Shown piece by piece: positions 49,701-61,700 of a stretch of DNA of 64,000 nt (positions are counted from its first letter, which is position 1; each line of letters begins with the position of its first letter). Position numbers and translations under genes: made by a program. Origin of the DNA: Clavelina lepadiformis (Eukaryota; Chordata; Ascidiacea; Aplousobranchia; Clavelinidae); the NCBI RefSeq assembly GCF_947623445.1, contig NC_135246.1, forward strand, positions 1,118,501 to 1,182,500. The letters are read 5' to 3'. The notes under the pieces are model-generated. The model saw only the letters and a program-made list of their open reading frames with translations. It was not told the origin of the DNA and searched no databases.

Positions 49701-49881
49701 AACTGACTCTCCCGGCCCCGATGAGAACGGGAAGGCTGCGAGTTGCAATTGGACTATAGAACATGTCGTATACCCTGCGATACGTTCTTATCTTAAACCA
49801 GGTTCAAATGCCAAAGATGACGGCACTTTCATACAGCTCGCAAACTTGACTGACCTTTATAAGGTCTTCGAGAGATGCTAG
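43746..49881 (+). CDS. MLH1: DNA mismatch repair protein MLH1
   Basis: Predicted 703-residue MutL homologue, which dimerises with PMS2/PMS1/MLH3 in nuclear mismatch repair and meiosis. Fifteen exons: 43746-43889, 44350-44511, 44989-45079, 45386-45533, 45778-45970, 46282-46401, 46479-46574, 46807-46905, 47483-47566, 47755-47858, 47960-48087, 48481-48653, 48927-49088, 49276-49424, 49623-49881. GHKL ATPase motifs are intact: [27 protein letters not shown] (Glu34, Asn38), LDNGHGI (63-68), GFRGEAL (98-104), [12 protein letters not shown]. The transducer has FINNRLVEC and NVHPTKHEV; the linker keeps [18 protein letters not shown]; the C-terminal dimerisation domain runs from RLTSVLELQ to the conserved end DLYKVFERC. 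The linker is shorter than in human (756 aa). No damage seen. Intron 8 holds a MITE. Confidence 0.97.
45637..45692. repeat. Intronic repeat in MLH1 intron 4
   Basis: ACTGAGAAAAG, CTTTG and GCGATGATTTC in order; a similar ~50-bp block occurs in MLH1 intron 12 (48836-48888). Both lie a short distance upstream of the next exon. Confidence 0.7.
47000..47278. mobile_element. hAT-type MITE in MLH1 intron 8, 279 bp
   Basis: Termini CAGAGCTTCTCAAACT and AGTTTGAGAAGCCCTG form inverted repeats of the hAT type, followed internally by ATCGCAACC and GGGTCGCAG. A perfect 8-bp direct repeat CAATATAC flanks it (46992-46999 and 47279-47286). Non-autonomous. Confidence 0.92.
48836..48888. repeat. Intronic repeat in MLH1 intron 12
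   Basis: Second copy of the block at 45637-45692, same orientation, about three quarters identical by eye. Confidence 0.7.
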
Positions 49882-51322
49882 AATTGTGACATATGTGATG
49901 ACGTCATCTGGTCATTGAGCCGGAATGTACGATTCGAAACTCCGTGTTGGGTTTTCAACGCGAAGTTTGATGTCGATGCAGTGTTGGTTGTGTTATTCAT
50001 TTCTAATTTTCCGCTGGTTTTGTTTTGGAAGAACTAGACCAGAGAAAAATGACGTTTTGTTATCTTTTAAAATGTTCACTTAAAAGTTGAACCTAAATAG
50101 TGAATTAAAGATAGAAGAAAATGCCCTCAGTTAAATACAGTCAGACGACGTTAATCTGGATCACTCATTTTCGTCGAAAATGTCGGTTTAGACTTGTTGA
50201 TGTATTCGGATAATCAACATATAAAATTGCCGACTTCAAAAAACAAAACTCAACCAACACGATAGGCTACTCACAGTCTTCTTGCCTGTTTTTTTGTCGT
50301 ATTGAATAAATTTACGTTTACGTCATTTTACGTTTACGTATTTTACGTTTACGTCACAACACGCAGTTTGGACTAAACTAGATTAAGACGGGGTGAAACA
50401 TTTGTGAACCCAAAAAGAACCGTATTAAAGATTCATTTGTGTTCAAACTGACTGCTACAAGAAAAACATTAGAAATTATGGTCAATAAATGCACGTAAGA
50501 AACTGACTGAAGTGTGACAACTACAGTATAAGAACTTGCCCGATTAGTATGTGTGGCATCTGTCGAAATCCGGATTAGTCGTTTTTTTTTATTGATTTTG
50601 CATAAACCGTTCCTAAATTGTTAGATTCAAACAGCAAAGGTTTCCACATCAAAGGGGCAAAATCCATTCCTGGCACTAGATTCTTGCATAACAGACATGC
50701 CAGGGTTAGGATGAACGAAACCTGACTGTGTATTCCTCAATTGAATTCCAAGCGTAAAGGGCCTGGCACTAGGAAAACATGTTGCCGGTACAAGGAAACG
50801 ATATTATATGTACCTGTGTGAAAGAAAGATACGAGCTTGTCGTCAGATACTGACAAGTTGTAGACAATTAAAGCTATGCCGCTGGGCTGATATACCTCTT
50901 TGATGACGTAGCCTGAAGTCTAAATCACTGGCCTACGTATCTAGGAAATTTAGCAGGAAACATGTTATGTTACTAAGCATCATAAAGTTATTTGTCGTGT
51001 ACTTTTTATCGCTCGCTAAACTAAGCAAATAAACCTATGGCAACACAGTGTTTGCCTAATATTCTCATATAAGCGCTTGTTGCCTGTTTTAGCCTGAAAC
51101 TAGTGCGTATATGCTGCAGTAGAGAGACGCTAAAGTAGAAATACGAAATGTGCTGTGGTTTTTTCAAGAGTATTTTTAAGGTGAGAATTTGAATATTTCG
51201 TATTGTTTTATCAGCAGCGACCAAAACCGAAAAACTACAATTGCAATAAACGCAACGCAAGAATTATATAAAATCAATTGCAGTAGGGATAACAGATTTT
51301 GGGTAGGTTAAATACTTGAATG
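49882..51322. other. Intergenic downstream of MLH1
   Basis: No gene recognised. Possible poly(A) signals for MLH1 include AATAAA near 50305 and 50484. TTTACGTTTACGT repeats about three times at 50311-50355. Confidence 0.45.
50311..50355. repeat. TTTACG short tandem repeat
   Basis: Three imperfect units of TTTACGTTTACGT(CA) just downstream of a possible MLH1 poly(A) signal. Confidence 0.8.
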
Positions 51323-51330
51323 CATTCCAG

Positions 51331-51756
51331 TAGGGATGTGCCGCGAGGAAGATTATTCGGGTTCGTGCAAACCCGAATATCATGAAGGTCGACACGAACG
51401 AATCCCGAATCTATTCGTATTAGAACCAAACAATAAAATTTCATCCAAAATTTGTGAAATCTTGCTTGTAACATGATGTAATCGATAAACAAATCGCTTT
51501 CTGTCGAAAATTAGTGTTTAAAAAACGATTAAAAAAGCAAAATCGTCAGAAAAACGACCTTCATTGTAAATACTGCTTACTCTAGTTTAGCTTTATCGGG
51601 AAACTGGATCATCATTTTTAACAAAAGTCAGTAATTTTATAAGTAATACTGTATTCGGTTTCGCCATTGTTGGTATTCGTGTTCGCCCGAATCTTCCATA
51701 AAGGCGTTATTCGGCGAATCTATTCGGGTTTGGGTTCGTATCGGCCCATATTCCTA
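51331..51756. mobile_element. hAT-type MITE family A, copy 2
   Basis: A 426-bp element similar to 26030-26432. It is flanked by a perfect 8-bp direct repeat CATTCCAG (51323-51330 and 51757-51764), the target duplication expected of hAT elements. It contains an internal TATTCGGGTT...AACCCGAATA inverted pair. Non-coding. Confidence 0.88.
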
Positions 51757-52050
51757 CATTCCAGTACCAAGCCACATTTTAAAATTTGTTCAAGTTAATT
51801 TTGCAACATGACTTAGCATGCGATTGCCAGTTAGGAGTATTGAGCTCAATCATTCCAACTTGCTTATGTAGCCTAAACCTGTTGCTGGTGAAACATTTGC
51901 TTGTACAAGTATATAGCCTTTAGTAAAGTGTACTATGTAAACTGTAGGCAATTTCATAGAAATTTAAAATAGATGGTAGCCTATGTGTCCTGCAAGTTAC
52001 AATCCCTTAGGCTGAACTTACCGGTATGCTGTTTTGTACTTGTCTTGCAG

Positions 52051-52188
52051 TGCCTTCGGAAGACACTTTGCTGCTGTTGTGGAGCAGCTTTCTTCGCTTG
52101 CTGTCCGTGTTGCCGCAAAATAATTTGTTGTGTTGCCATCTGCAAGTGCTGCTGCGGTTGCTGTGATGACGACGAGGATGACGATTAA
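52051..52188 (+). CDS. Cysteine-rich terminal exon with acidic tail (unknown gene)
   Basis: After a strong acceptor (TTGTCTTGCAG) an open frame of 45 codons ends in TAA. It is extremely Cys-rich with clusters (LCCCCGAAFFACCPCC, ICKCCCGCC) and ends DDDEDDD. I do not recognise the family; Cys clusters beside hydrophobic residues could be palmitoylated or metal-binding. The upstream exon was not found: the frame stays open for 26 codons before the acceptor with an ATG at 51973, so an intronless reading of 71 residues (51973-52188) is also possible. The protein character (Cys runs, acidic end, clean stop) argues for a real exon, but expression is unproven. Confidence 0.45.
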   Translation, partial: CLRKTLCCCCGAAFFACCPCCRKIICCVAICKCCCGCCDDDEDDD

Positions 52189-52989
52189 TGCTACGTCATA
52201 AGCTAGCCAGTGTTTCCGACATCTACCTGTTCAACAAACTTGATTCTTAATTTCTTTTCTTCGGCCATTAATAATGAAATTAGTAAAAAGCGATACATTA
52301 CACTTTTCATGGGGCGTTTCCATCCGATATGATTTTCTAGTATTTAGTAGCAAATTGAAGCGGTGTAACCGTGTTTGTTGAAAGTTTATCTTACACGTCA
52401 TCAAATAGGCTATATTTTGCGTACGGGTTATTTAATTTCGTTGCATGTCAAGATGTTTTGAATGACTGTCTCGCCCAAATCTGTATCGCTATACTATTGC
52501 TTGCGACCTACGTGAAAGTGCTGAAATTGAAAAGTAAATCTAACTTCAAAACTGAATAGGCCTAGGCCTGTAGCATTAAATCTTGCAGCTTTTGTTTTGT
52601 GACTGTCAGTTTGCAAATAAGTCGAAAAGCTCGATCCCTGCATCTGTGTTCCTAAAGGGTTTCGTAAACATCATGAAGATCGTTTTGGAAGACGACTGAC
52701 AGACATGGATACGACATCAAAAGGAACTAAGATTTTTTATGACTCCAGAAAACAGTCTTCTACTTATTTGGAAGGCTGCGTGTTAATTGTGCTCGGCATC
52801 AGACCAATGTCGGAATTCGCATTAATAGTACTTGGGAAACGGAAAATGGTACCCACGTGAGTACTGTACGTACACGCTGTGGACGCCCTTGGTAGTCGTG
52901 ATAATCATAATGCAAATTAGTGAGCCCAGAAACGCAAGCGCATATGAAGCAATGCATTTAACCAAAGACTATAAAAAAGGAAAAATAAA

Positions 52990-53069
52990 AACTTAAAAGA
53001 ATACGTCACAAGCTTTAAGGAATACGTCCAAAGGAATACGTCACAAACTTAAAGGAATACGTCAAAGGC
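52990..53069. repeat. GGAATACGTC(ACA) tandem repeat
   Basis: Four imperfect units built on AAGGAATACGTCA with AAACTT spacers. Non-coding. Confidence 0.75.
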
Positions 53070-53501
53070 GTTTTTCGCCACAGTTTCAGCTTAATTTCTT
53101 TTCACATAGTAATATGACTATTGGTTAACCTGTAAGTTATAATAGTTACGTCATCTCCCCATGCTTCTTCAAATATTTGTTTTAATTTCTCGCGTTATTA
53201 TAACTCACGGTACGCAGCTCACTAACCACAAAATGTAGATTATCTACAATCCTTTCAAAGGCCCCTCGGAAATTCCACTTCAAAATGTTTAAGGATAGGC
53301 CTAATACTGCCTACCCAATAAGTCTAATACCATTGGAAAATCAACAATATCAAACAAATTTTTTCATCCCGTCTCACAATTAAGTCGAAAACCAAATCCA
53401 ATGAATTAACCCAACACCGAAAAGCAAAAGCACTCCGCCGCGTCAACAACACCCTGACTGACGTGTCAGAAATCTCGAATAAATTCGTAGTCCTACTCAT
53501 A

Positions 53502-53673
53502 ATGGTTGCATTGCAAAAAATCAGGATTTTAGCGGCAATCATAACTTTCGGGATAACGCTTTGCGGGATATTGTTGTTTATGGTAGTTAGTTTTCTGCTT
53601 TGCAGACCCGAAAACACCGTGTGCGTTTTCTTTATTGAGAGTGAAGGCTTGCAACCACCGCCGAGATTTAAAC
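53502..53673 (+). CDS. Candidate first coding exon with membrane anchor (unknown gene)
   Basis: ATG followed by 57 codons: a short basic start (MVALQKIR), a hydrophobic stretch of about 25 residues (ILAAIITFGITLCGILLFMV and onward), then RPENTVCVFF ... GLQPPPRFK, ending at a donor-like C/GTAAGG in phase 1. It could be the first exon of a type II or secreted protein on the plus strand. Its exit phase would suit the SUEL-domain gene 5 kb downstream, whose exons all enter in phase 1, but nothing else links them. The opposite strand is also open, so this may be chance. Confidence 0.3.
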
Positions 53674-56600
53674 GTAAGGTGGCAGTGTTGCGGTTAGAGT
53701 TGGGCTATTTGACAGCCCATCAGTTTGATTGTTAATCAGCAGGCGGTATTCCAAAAAGATACAGAAAGCTTTCTTTTGAATAAGGTTGACTAGAGTGAGT
53801 TACATGACCGGTCACCATGACAACTATTATCCCTATACTTGCTTCTATCACACGCCATAAATGGCATTTTAACTCAACGTTTGTAAATCACGTTAAAAGG
53901 CGTGATGAGACGCTCTCTTTCCAGATTAAGTTTTGTTTGCTTTTTTGACTCTTGAGATACTCTTGTGTACTTTATCGCAGATTTATCTCCGACCTGTGAG
54001 CTTAATCGTGGCTCCAACCGCTGTGTAAATGAAGACGTCCATTGAAAACATAGGCAGAAGAAATCCGTCTCTGACGACATATTTCTCTCGTCCGCAATAA
54101 CAGCCGAGTAAAAATGTTTTTAGTTGAAAAGGATCCAAAATACATTCGCGTCAAATATCGAAACAATTCAAAACGTTTTACTTTAAACGGCAGCAAGGCA
54201 TGTGACGTGTGTAATGTGAGATGTAGAAAGCACCAGAGAAGCCATTTACGTAATTGCACAGTTTTCACCGCATAATTTCCTTACTGCTGGAGGCTCTAAA
54301 AAGTTTAGGAAGTAAAATACAAATAATAACAAATAGTAAGTGGCCGGTTTTATATAAAAGGTGTGGTGGTGGCCGCCAACCACATTTAATGCTCAAACTC
54401 GTATAAAAGTAAATAATTATATTCTACAGTTACGTTGGCCCTCTAATACTATTTGGTATTTGTTATTGTTTATGAGCTCATAATCGTGATGTCAGTCGGT
54501 CGGTCACTTTCTCTACACCAGTGCACAATTTCTTTGTTTTCTTCAAGACGTCATTTGCAGTATGACGTCACGACCCTCGTTTCGGCGGAGAAAACAGAGA
54601 GAGAGAAAATTCACGCGCTTTGGGGGAGAAAAGAGGCAGATTTGAAGAATAGAAACAGCGGGACGCTTGATTACACACAAGCATTGTCGTAGTGGACAGA
54701 GGGTTAAATACGGACGGGTAACCCACAATCATTTTTAGCAGAAAAAAGTACAGTATACTGTAAGTTTTTCCAGGGCACTTGCTGACAGAGTGTCTTAGTG
54801 CGCTTACCATTTGCCCAGGCGAAAGGGAGACTGTTGATAGCTCTAAAAACAGTGTGCGCAGAAAGTGAGCATGTTGTTATTGCCATATTGTTAAGGTTTA
54901 GACCAGGTTTCAGGAAAGCCGCAGATGTAACTTTACTACTTGTGGCTGACAGGGGTAAATAGAGCTTTCAGTTTCACTTGCACCGAACGAAGTTCTTTCT
55001 ACATTTTGTTTAAAAGGTGGAAGTACCTATTCTGACTGACAAGTACGTCTAATAATTAATGCACCGTCTGTGGTTGAATGGTAAACATACACAGATAAAA
55101 ATGGTATCAACCGTCGGTTTTTTGAGGAAAACTTCGCATAGACACAGCGAGATCTGTGATTTCAGAAATTGACATTTTTAAAGGTTAACGCTGCTGAAAT
55201 TTGTAAACTGCTTAAAGCGTAAATAGACCCTTTAAGGTTTTCTAAGACACTTTTGGTTGTTGTTGAAAAAACTGGTTTATAGGGTAAAGATTTTGATATT
55301 AAAAGAACGTTTCCTATAGATAGGGCAAGTAAATATGAACTGACAGATCGCTCTTTTCGCAAAGGTGTGCTTGAAAGATTAATTTGACTCACAGGTTACC
55401 GGCATATTAAGTTACATCCTGTGAACACATTCGAGTCATTGGGACATACGACTCGTAGCGAGTCGCCTTAGTTGAAATCGTAGCCTACGATAGCCGACAG
55501 TGTATATTGCGGTTTGTGAAAAAATGTTCAGCGTGAAAAATAGCTACAGACAGAAGTAAGATTTCTTCAGTAAAGTTTGTACATGGATCGTGATACATAC
55601 CCAGCTATTACCTACTTCGAACATTTAATTACAAAGCGTAGTAGCCTAGCGTTCTATCAGGCAGATTAATCTTTGTATAAAAGTCGAAAATCGATTTCAG
55701 GTGACTTTCTTGTCACAGCATGAAAGTCAATGTCATGCTTTCACCCGTTTAAAAGTCAACGCTGCCAGCTAATGCATTCATACTGGCTGGTGAGCTATCG
55801 TAAATGGACGGGCCAAACATGATTTAAAATACGGCACAACATTTTTTATTGCATGCTGGGCTACTTATAAGAATAGGTTTAACTTTAGACTTGCTGCGTT
55901 GTAAATTTGGAATTATGAAAGTGATATACTACGCTTGGATTATTACCTAGAAGGCTGTGGGATGTAAAACTCCAAAAAGTGGATTACTTTCGTCAAAGTT
56001 TTTGAAGACTGGAACGGTTTTGATCTGAATCTCACGAATGGTCTCCAGCGCTGCAATTGTGACGCAATTATTTGTTATCGGGTTCATCATTGTGACGTCA
56101 TGTTTAGCAGACTACTATTCAAGTCAGTACAGTAGCATCACATAGTGCTTTAACGTAAAGTAAACTTACTTAAGCAAATTCGGTGGTATGCTACACTTCA
56201 TGATACTAAAACCTTAATGAATGGTTCACGGTTATAATCTTTCAATCGTTATTGGTTTGATCTGCTGTGAAATACGGTCAGGCGGATTACATTTGCAAAT
56301 CCGTAATTTAAAAGAATTAATTCACCGAAGGGTATTATCTATAATAATGGGTCGCCCATCGTTTGATGTCAGCTGCATTTTACGTCGATTTTGCGAACAC
56401 CTATAGTCCATTCAAACAGCACTGCTGCAATTTTATAGTCTCCAGAATACAATTGCCTGCAATTATGGTGGATAAAGACAGATGGGAATCTGCGTAAGTG
56501 GACCGTTTGACCATTGGACACATTTATTTGTCTTTTGGCCGAATCTGTATTTTTGCGCGTCGTTTGTCCAAGTAAACGGTAAACTGCTCCATAATCATTT

Positions 56601-57648
56601 AACGCTGCTGTTATGGTGTTGCGTTACTGCGATAGCATTTTTGGCAAGTTCAAATTCATCTTTGCAAACAAATAAATTTACAGGCTAATGGTTTTTGTTT
56701 AAGTAAACTTGTAAAATATTCCGTTGTTGGGTGTATTCTTCGTGGCTGTCAGTAAAGTCGTTTTGTTGATGCCTGGTTGTAGAAAGCTTTACGAAATTTA
56801 CGAGCCTTAAAAGTATCCAAAATCGAAAGAAGTCATAAGATAATTTCTGGTCTGCGGCTTTGAAATCGGTTTCAATTTTAAATGCATATTGTTTACCGTG
56901 TATCAACTCACCGTAGAATCGATCACAGATCCCGCAAGAAGCGGCTAACCTTGGTAGGCTTACTGGTTTTAAATTGACAGCAAAGTTTTTGTAAGGCGCA
57001 ACGTTTAGATTGAATGTTTACGACCAGGTGAATGGTCTGGAACTTATTTTCGACTTTTTCCAATGTAAGAAAAGAAGGTCATCAGAGGTCGTTTCACCTA
57101 AAACCCCCTGTCGCGTGTTAAACTGAAACGACCCAGACCAGAACGTTTAAAAATTGTTTCCAATTTCACTTTTATGGTTGGGAAGAGTGTGGTACTTTCT
57201 TGTGATTTTTAAACCCTTTCATCTAAGAAGTGTCGACAGACACTCGAGACAGCGGGGTTTCTATGTTAGTCCCGATTCCCACGATCATAGCAGCCTTCTG
57301 CAAACAGACCTAAATTAATCAAACATGAAAGTTGTGTTTTTTGTTGCCTGACAATTTGTAGACAGGTGTTTAACATACCATAAGGCAACGTCAAAATGAC
57401 AGGCATTAAAGACCCAAGTGCTTATGACTTTCGTAAAGGGCATGTTTTTACGTAATAGGTTACGTATCATCTATACTTCGGAATGACACCAAGAGCTCGT
57501 GTGAAGGAAATTATTTGTACATTCGATGTCCAATTATGACGACTATTGCAATACAGGTACTTAATGACATCATTCACTTAGCTATGTGACATCATATTGA
57601 TGAATGACTTTCCTAAACGGAAAGTGAGTTTGTAAGCGAATTGCACAA
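53674..57648. other. Gap with no supported gene
   Basis: AT-rich. A TATA-like TATATAAAAG lies at about 54351. Short frames on both strands carry no recognisable motif. Confidence 0.4.
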
Positions 57649-57984
57649 TTACAACATGAAGTTATTGATTTTAGAGCGCAATGTACGGCAGACAAGTTCC
57701 GAGTAGTCAGATGTGTCCGATTTATTCTTCAATTCTAAACACACCAGCAACATTACTTGGAAAGGAGAATACTGATTGTACGGCAGCGACGTCGATGGCG
57801 GTGAGTCTGCGGCTATTTCGAAAATTGATTTAACGATCTTGCTAATTTTGATCGATGTTACGGGCTGGTCCATTTCGATTTTCACGAATGTTTGTTGATT
57901 TTGCCAAAGTTGTTCTTCCAATATTTGTTGCCGTTCGTTAAACAAAACCCAGACGCGGAATTTTTTTTGTGCCGTTATTTGTTG
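57649..57984 (-). other. Unassigned open frame, minus strand
   Basis: About 110 codons open on the minus strand, ending TAA at 57649, with protein-like composition (NERQQILEEQLWQNQQTF, EMDQPVTSIKISKIVKSIF). The first ATG in frame is at about 57873. An AG acceptor may lie at about 57985. I recognise no family; it could be a last exon of an unknown gene or a chance open frame. Confidence 0.25.
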
Positions 57985-58798
57985 CTTTTATAATTGCGCA
58001 TGCTGCTTCATAATTTGTGGCTCCATTGCAAAATAGTCTTGATTTTAGTTTTAAATGAACCATAAAGCACGTTTTCGTTTCCTATTTAGGATTCCGTTTG
58101 TTTTACAAAATGGCGCAATTTTTCAGCAGTAGTTTGTTGACGCGGTTGTTGTTTTTGTTTTACAGCAGTTGGAATTTAAATAAAGTTCTCCCAAAGCACA
58201 ATTAACCAACTCCCGTTTATATTAGTGCCTCTCGCTTCAAATTGGAAGACTGCCCGCCAGTAAAAACGCGATGTGGTTTCTAAATTGCCTATTAGGCTAT
58301 TACCCTCGCAAACTCAATTGTTTGAAATGACTTTGGGAGTTCGTGTATATTTATGTCGATGAACGTGTGATGCGATGCTTCTCATTTTGACAAAAATTTA
58401 TTTGTTTAATATTGAAATACGAAATCGTTCACACGTTCTTACTCCCAAATTTCAACTTTAGCTATTTGGATGTGGTTTTAACCTGAACTAAGACTCACAA
58501 ATTACGATAAATTGTATTTTTTGCCCTGTTAAAACTTATGTTTATCGCAATTGTTGAGAAAATATTTTATAATTTGTCGCCTGATTTTAATACCTACACT
58601 GGATAAGATCAATTCGCAGAGTGCTTGGAAAGTAAGTTTGTCGAGTAAGGCCTCACACAATTTGATTGACGGGGTTAAAAGGTCTTTTAAAACTTGACAT
58701 TTAAATTATAACCTTACCATTTTAAACGTAGTAGCTTTTATAAACCTTCTAAAATAGTCTTCTAAACCGAGCCTTATAAATGCTTTTGTAGAAAACAG

Positions 58799-61700
58799 CC
58801 AACGAATGTCATGACCGAAGAGTTTGCCAATTACTTGTCCACGTCAAGGAATTCGGTCTGGACCCGTGCCCAGACACGACCAAATACCTCAAAGTTGGTT
58901 ATAAGTGCAGGATACGTAAGAGCCTTTTATTTTTGTTTGTTTTTTAATTAAAGTTTCCGCGCTTGGAAATCCCTGTGCTGAATCATTCGCAATCCATCGT
59001 CGCGTGACGTCACTCCGACGTAACTTAATCGGCGCGAAAGGCGGAAATTCTTTCACGCTGTTATGACGTTTAAGTTATAACTCATCGGTTCTATTCAATA
59101 AAAGCAGTCTCACGTTTCATTCTGTTCGGTTCCGTTTTTTCCCGCAAATTATATCAAATTGCCGACAACAATATGACCTTTCTTTATGAGGTCATAATAA
59201 ACTAAGCGAAACCGATGTGGTGACAAGAAGCTTCTATGACGTCATCATTTGTTTACATGTGGCAGAACCAAACGAGCTACAACGAAGGGGGTCATGTCGT
59301 CATCATAATGCTCCTCCTCTTCGGATAAGATGTCCGTATCACGCTCCGCACAACACTGTGATCGCGGTCTACAACGTGTCCATCGAACAGAAGGCGAAAT
59401 GCGGTGAACGGAAAAATCGAGGTTTCGTCTCTTTTCGACAGTTTCACGCTACTTTATTTCTGTGCTGCATTTACTTACAACTTTACGCATCACAATGCGT
59501 TGTGTAAACGCTTGAATGGGCCAGTTTTAAAAGATTTTAAACAGTTTATTGTTTATCCCAATCTTCTTCCATTAGGTTGCCATTTATCCCACCATTCCGT
59601 CATGGATGAAATCATAGCAAGATGCCACAGACAACAGAAGTGCGCAATCCCAATGACTAGAAAGCTTTGTGGAAATTATCTCCAAATGGAATACTCATGT
59701 CGTGAGTTTTAAAGATCTTACACTAGCGTAACAAAACCGTAAAAGGTATGAAAAATATCTTTGATTAAGGTAACACAAGAAAATTTACAAAATCGCATTT
59801 TTCTTAAAACAAATTAAAATTGATGATTTGAAACGTTTTTGCTGCTGCCCGCGACATGTCATTTAAAACAATAAATGATGAATAACAGCCTGCAGTTGTT
59901 GATACTACTGGGTGACCCTACAGGATAACCTTTATTTTTACGACCGCTTTTTCACCCCGTAATGCGCGCGTCTTTTTCGGAAACCATGCAATCGATCATT
60001 TTTATGAGTTATACACACGCCTCACTGTGCCACGTAGGTTAGTTGTGGTTATTGCTTAAAACACTGTGTTTAATTGAAAACATTTCCCAAATTTTTGGGA
60101 ATACTTTAATTTTTGATGTGGTCTTTGTCTTAACTTCACTCTTTCGCTTTTCATAAAAATTATGTTTTTTTCAGCGCAATTTTTGAAGTCCTGCTGAATA
60201 TGCTGATTAAATATACTGAACTTAATCCTATTTTCCATCCTGCGTAAAATGTTTTCATCAATTCAACTTAATTGATGTCCCAATGAAATAAAATATAATA
60301 ACTTCTATCTTTTATCGGTCGCCTTCAAAACATTGAATACTTGCCACAGTAAAAAGACAGCGGTGAAATGCGTAAGACGATATGCGCTACACGGTGTAAC
60401 TGAACCATAAGGTCTAGCAGTTTGTTATGAGAAATTGCTTCCAAGCTTTTTGGCTGTCGGCGAACTTTCAGTAATAAAAGGAGAAGCCGCCGCACACTTC
60501 TTTTGGTCTTACTTCGTCATTGTTTGCTTCATTTAAAGCAGTCAGGCTAAGGTTTGTGGAAAGAGAGGATTTGAAATGTATTAAGATAAGCAGAGACCGC
60601 CTTCTTTATCCAAATGGCATCAGGAAATTACTACTGGCAAGGGAAATGGGCTTACGTTTACCGTACCTTACGTTTCTAATATCATCGTCGTTTCATTCTT
60701 GTCGAAGTGTGAATGAAACTCAGTCTAGTCATTAAGGTGTAAACTACACCGGGCTGCTAGTATTCATTTGCATTGTGCACCTTCGCCGTGTACAGATGAT
60801 ATGACGCATTCTAGTTTGGCAAGAGAACTTAAGTGTACAGCATGCAACGGTTAGCTTCAAGTTAACATCTAAGATTTTTTGAATGACTGTGGTCTAAAAC
60901 AGACCCATATTTAGCGTAAGTGAATTTTTATAGCAAACTGGAGTAACAACGTTGCCTTTGCTGTGACAATTGTGCGATAAAATACGTCATTCAGACTCCA
61001 GATCATTTTTGTAAGGCAGCAGCTAGTTTGGGCATTATTACTGGTACAGATAAAGTTACCGTTGTGAAGACATTCTGCCTGTTCGCAGTTAGTCTAACCG
61101 CATTTTTCTTTTAGAATAGCATTTGTAGAAATAGTTTCTGCATTACGTAGTTGTGTGTTCACAAAATAGCTTCTTATGTGCGGTGTTCCTTACTTCCTTT
61201 TCGTATGGAGCGTGACTAGAAAAAAAACTTTTGGGTGGTCGCCTTTTCTTCGTATGTTAGTCGTTCATTTCAAGGCCTTGCTGTTTGACCAGAGAGTAAT
61301 GTAATACCTGTAAGTCAGTACGTGCTTGCCTTGTGTCGTCATTGGCGTTTTGTGTCGATTACATCCAAGGTGTTGAACGTTATAATGTTTGTGTAATGTT
61401 CTCAAGAAAATATGATTGTAACTAACATAAGTTTTAAGTAGCCTTGGGCGCTAGTTGACTTTATTAAAGCCAGGATTTATTTCTTATCATCATTCCTTCG
61501 ACGTCATATAGTAATGATTGTTGCGTGCTCGTTTCCAATTTTCAGAATTGGACTAAATTGACTGTAAGGTTTCTCAAGGCCTGATACCCGAGATGCTGTT
61601 ATGAATACAGTGTATTTGCTATGTTCTTTACAGGTTAATTGAAAGTAGGGTCATATTTAATATGTAATTTCAAAGTATGACACAGTGAATGGCTTTCCGT

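Noticed and set aside
54453-54886. Several overlapping open frames on both strands near 54.5-54.9 kb
   Set aside because: No splice-framed exon, no motif, both strands open; low-complexity effect.
56221-56406. Frame with MGRPSFDVSC, faintly like the start of a SUEL domain
   Set aside because: The expected second Cys is missing, and neither a good acceptor nor a donor flanks it; judged chance.
56482-56688. Hydrophobic frame that could be a signal peptide for the SUEL gene
   Set aside because: No suitable ATG after the in-frame segment and no GT donor at its end.
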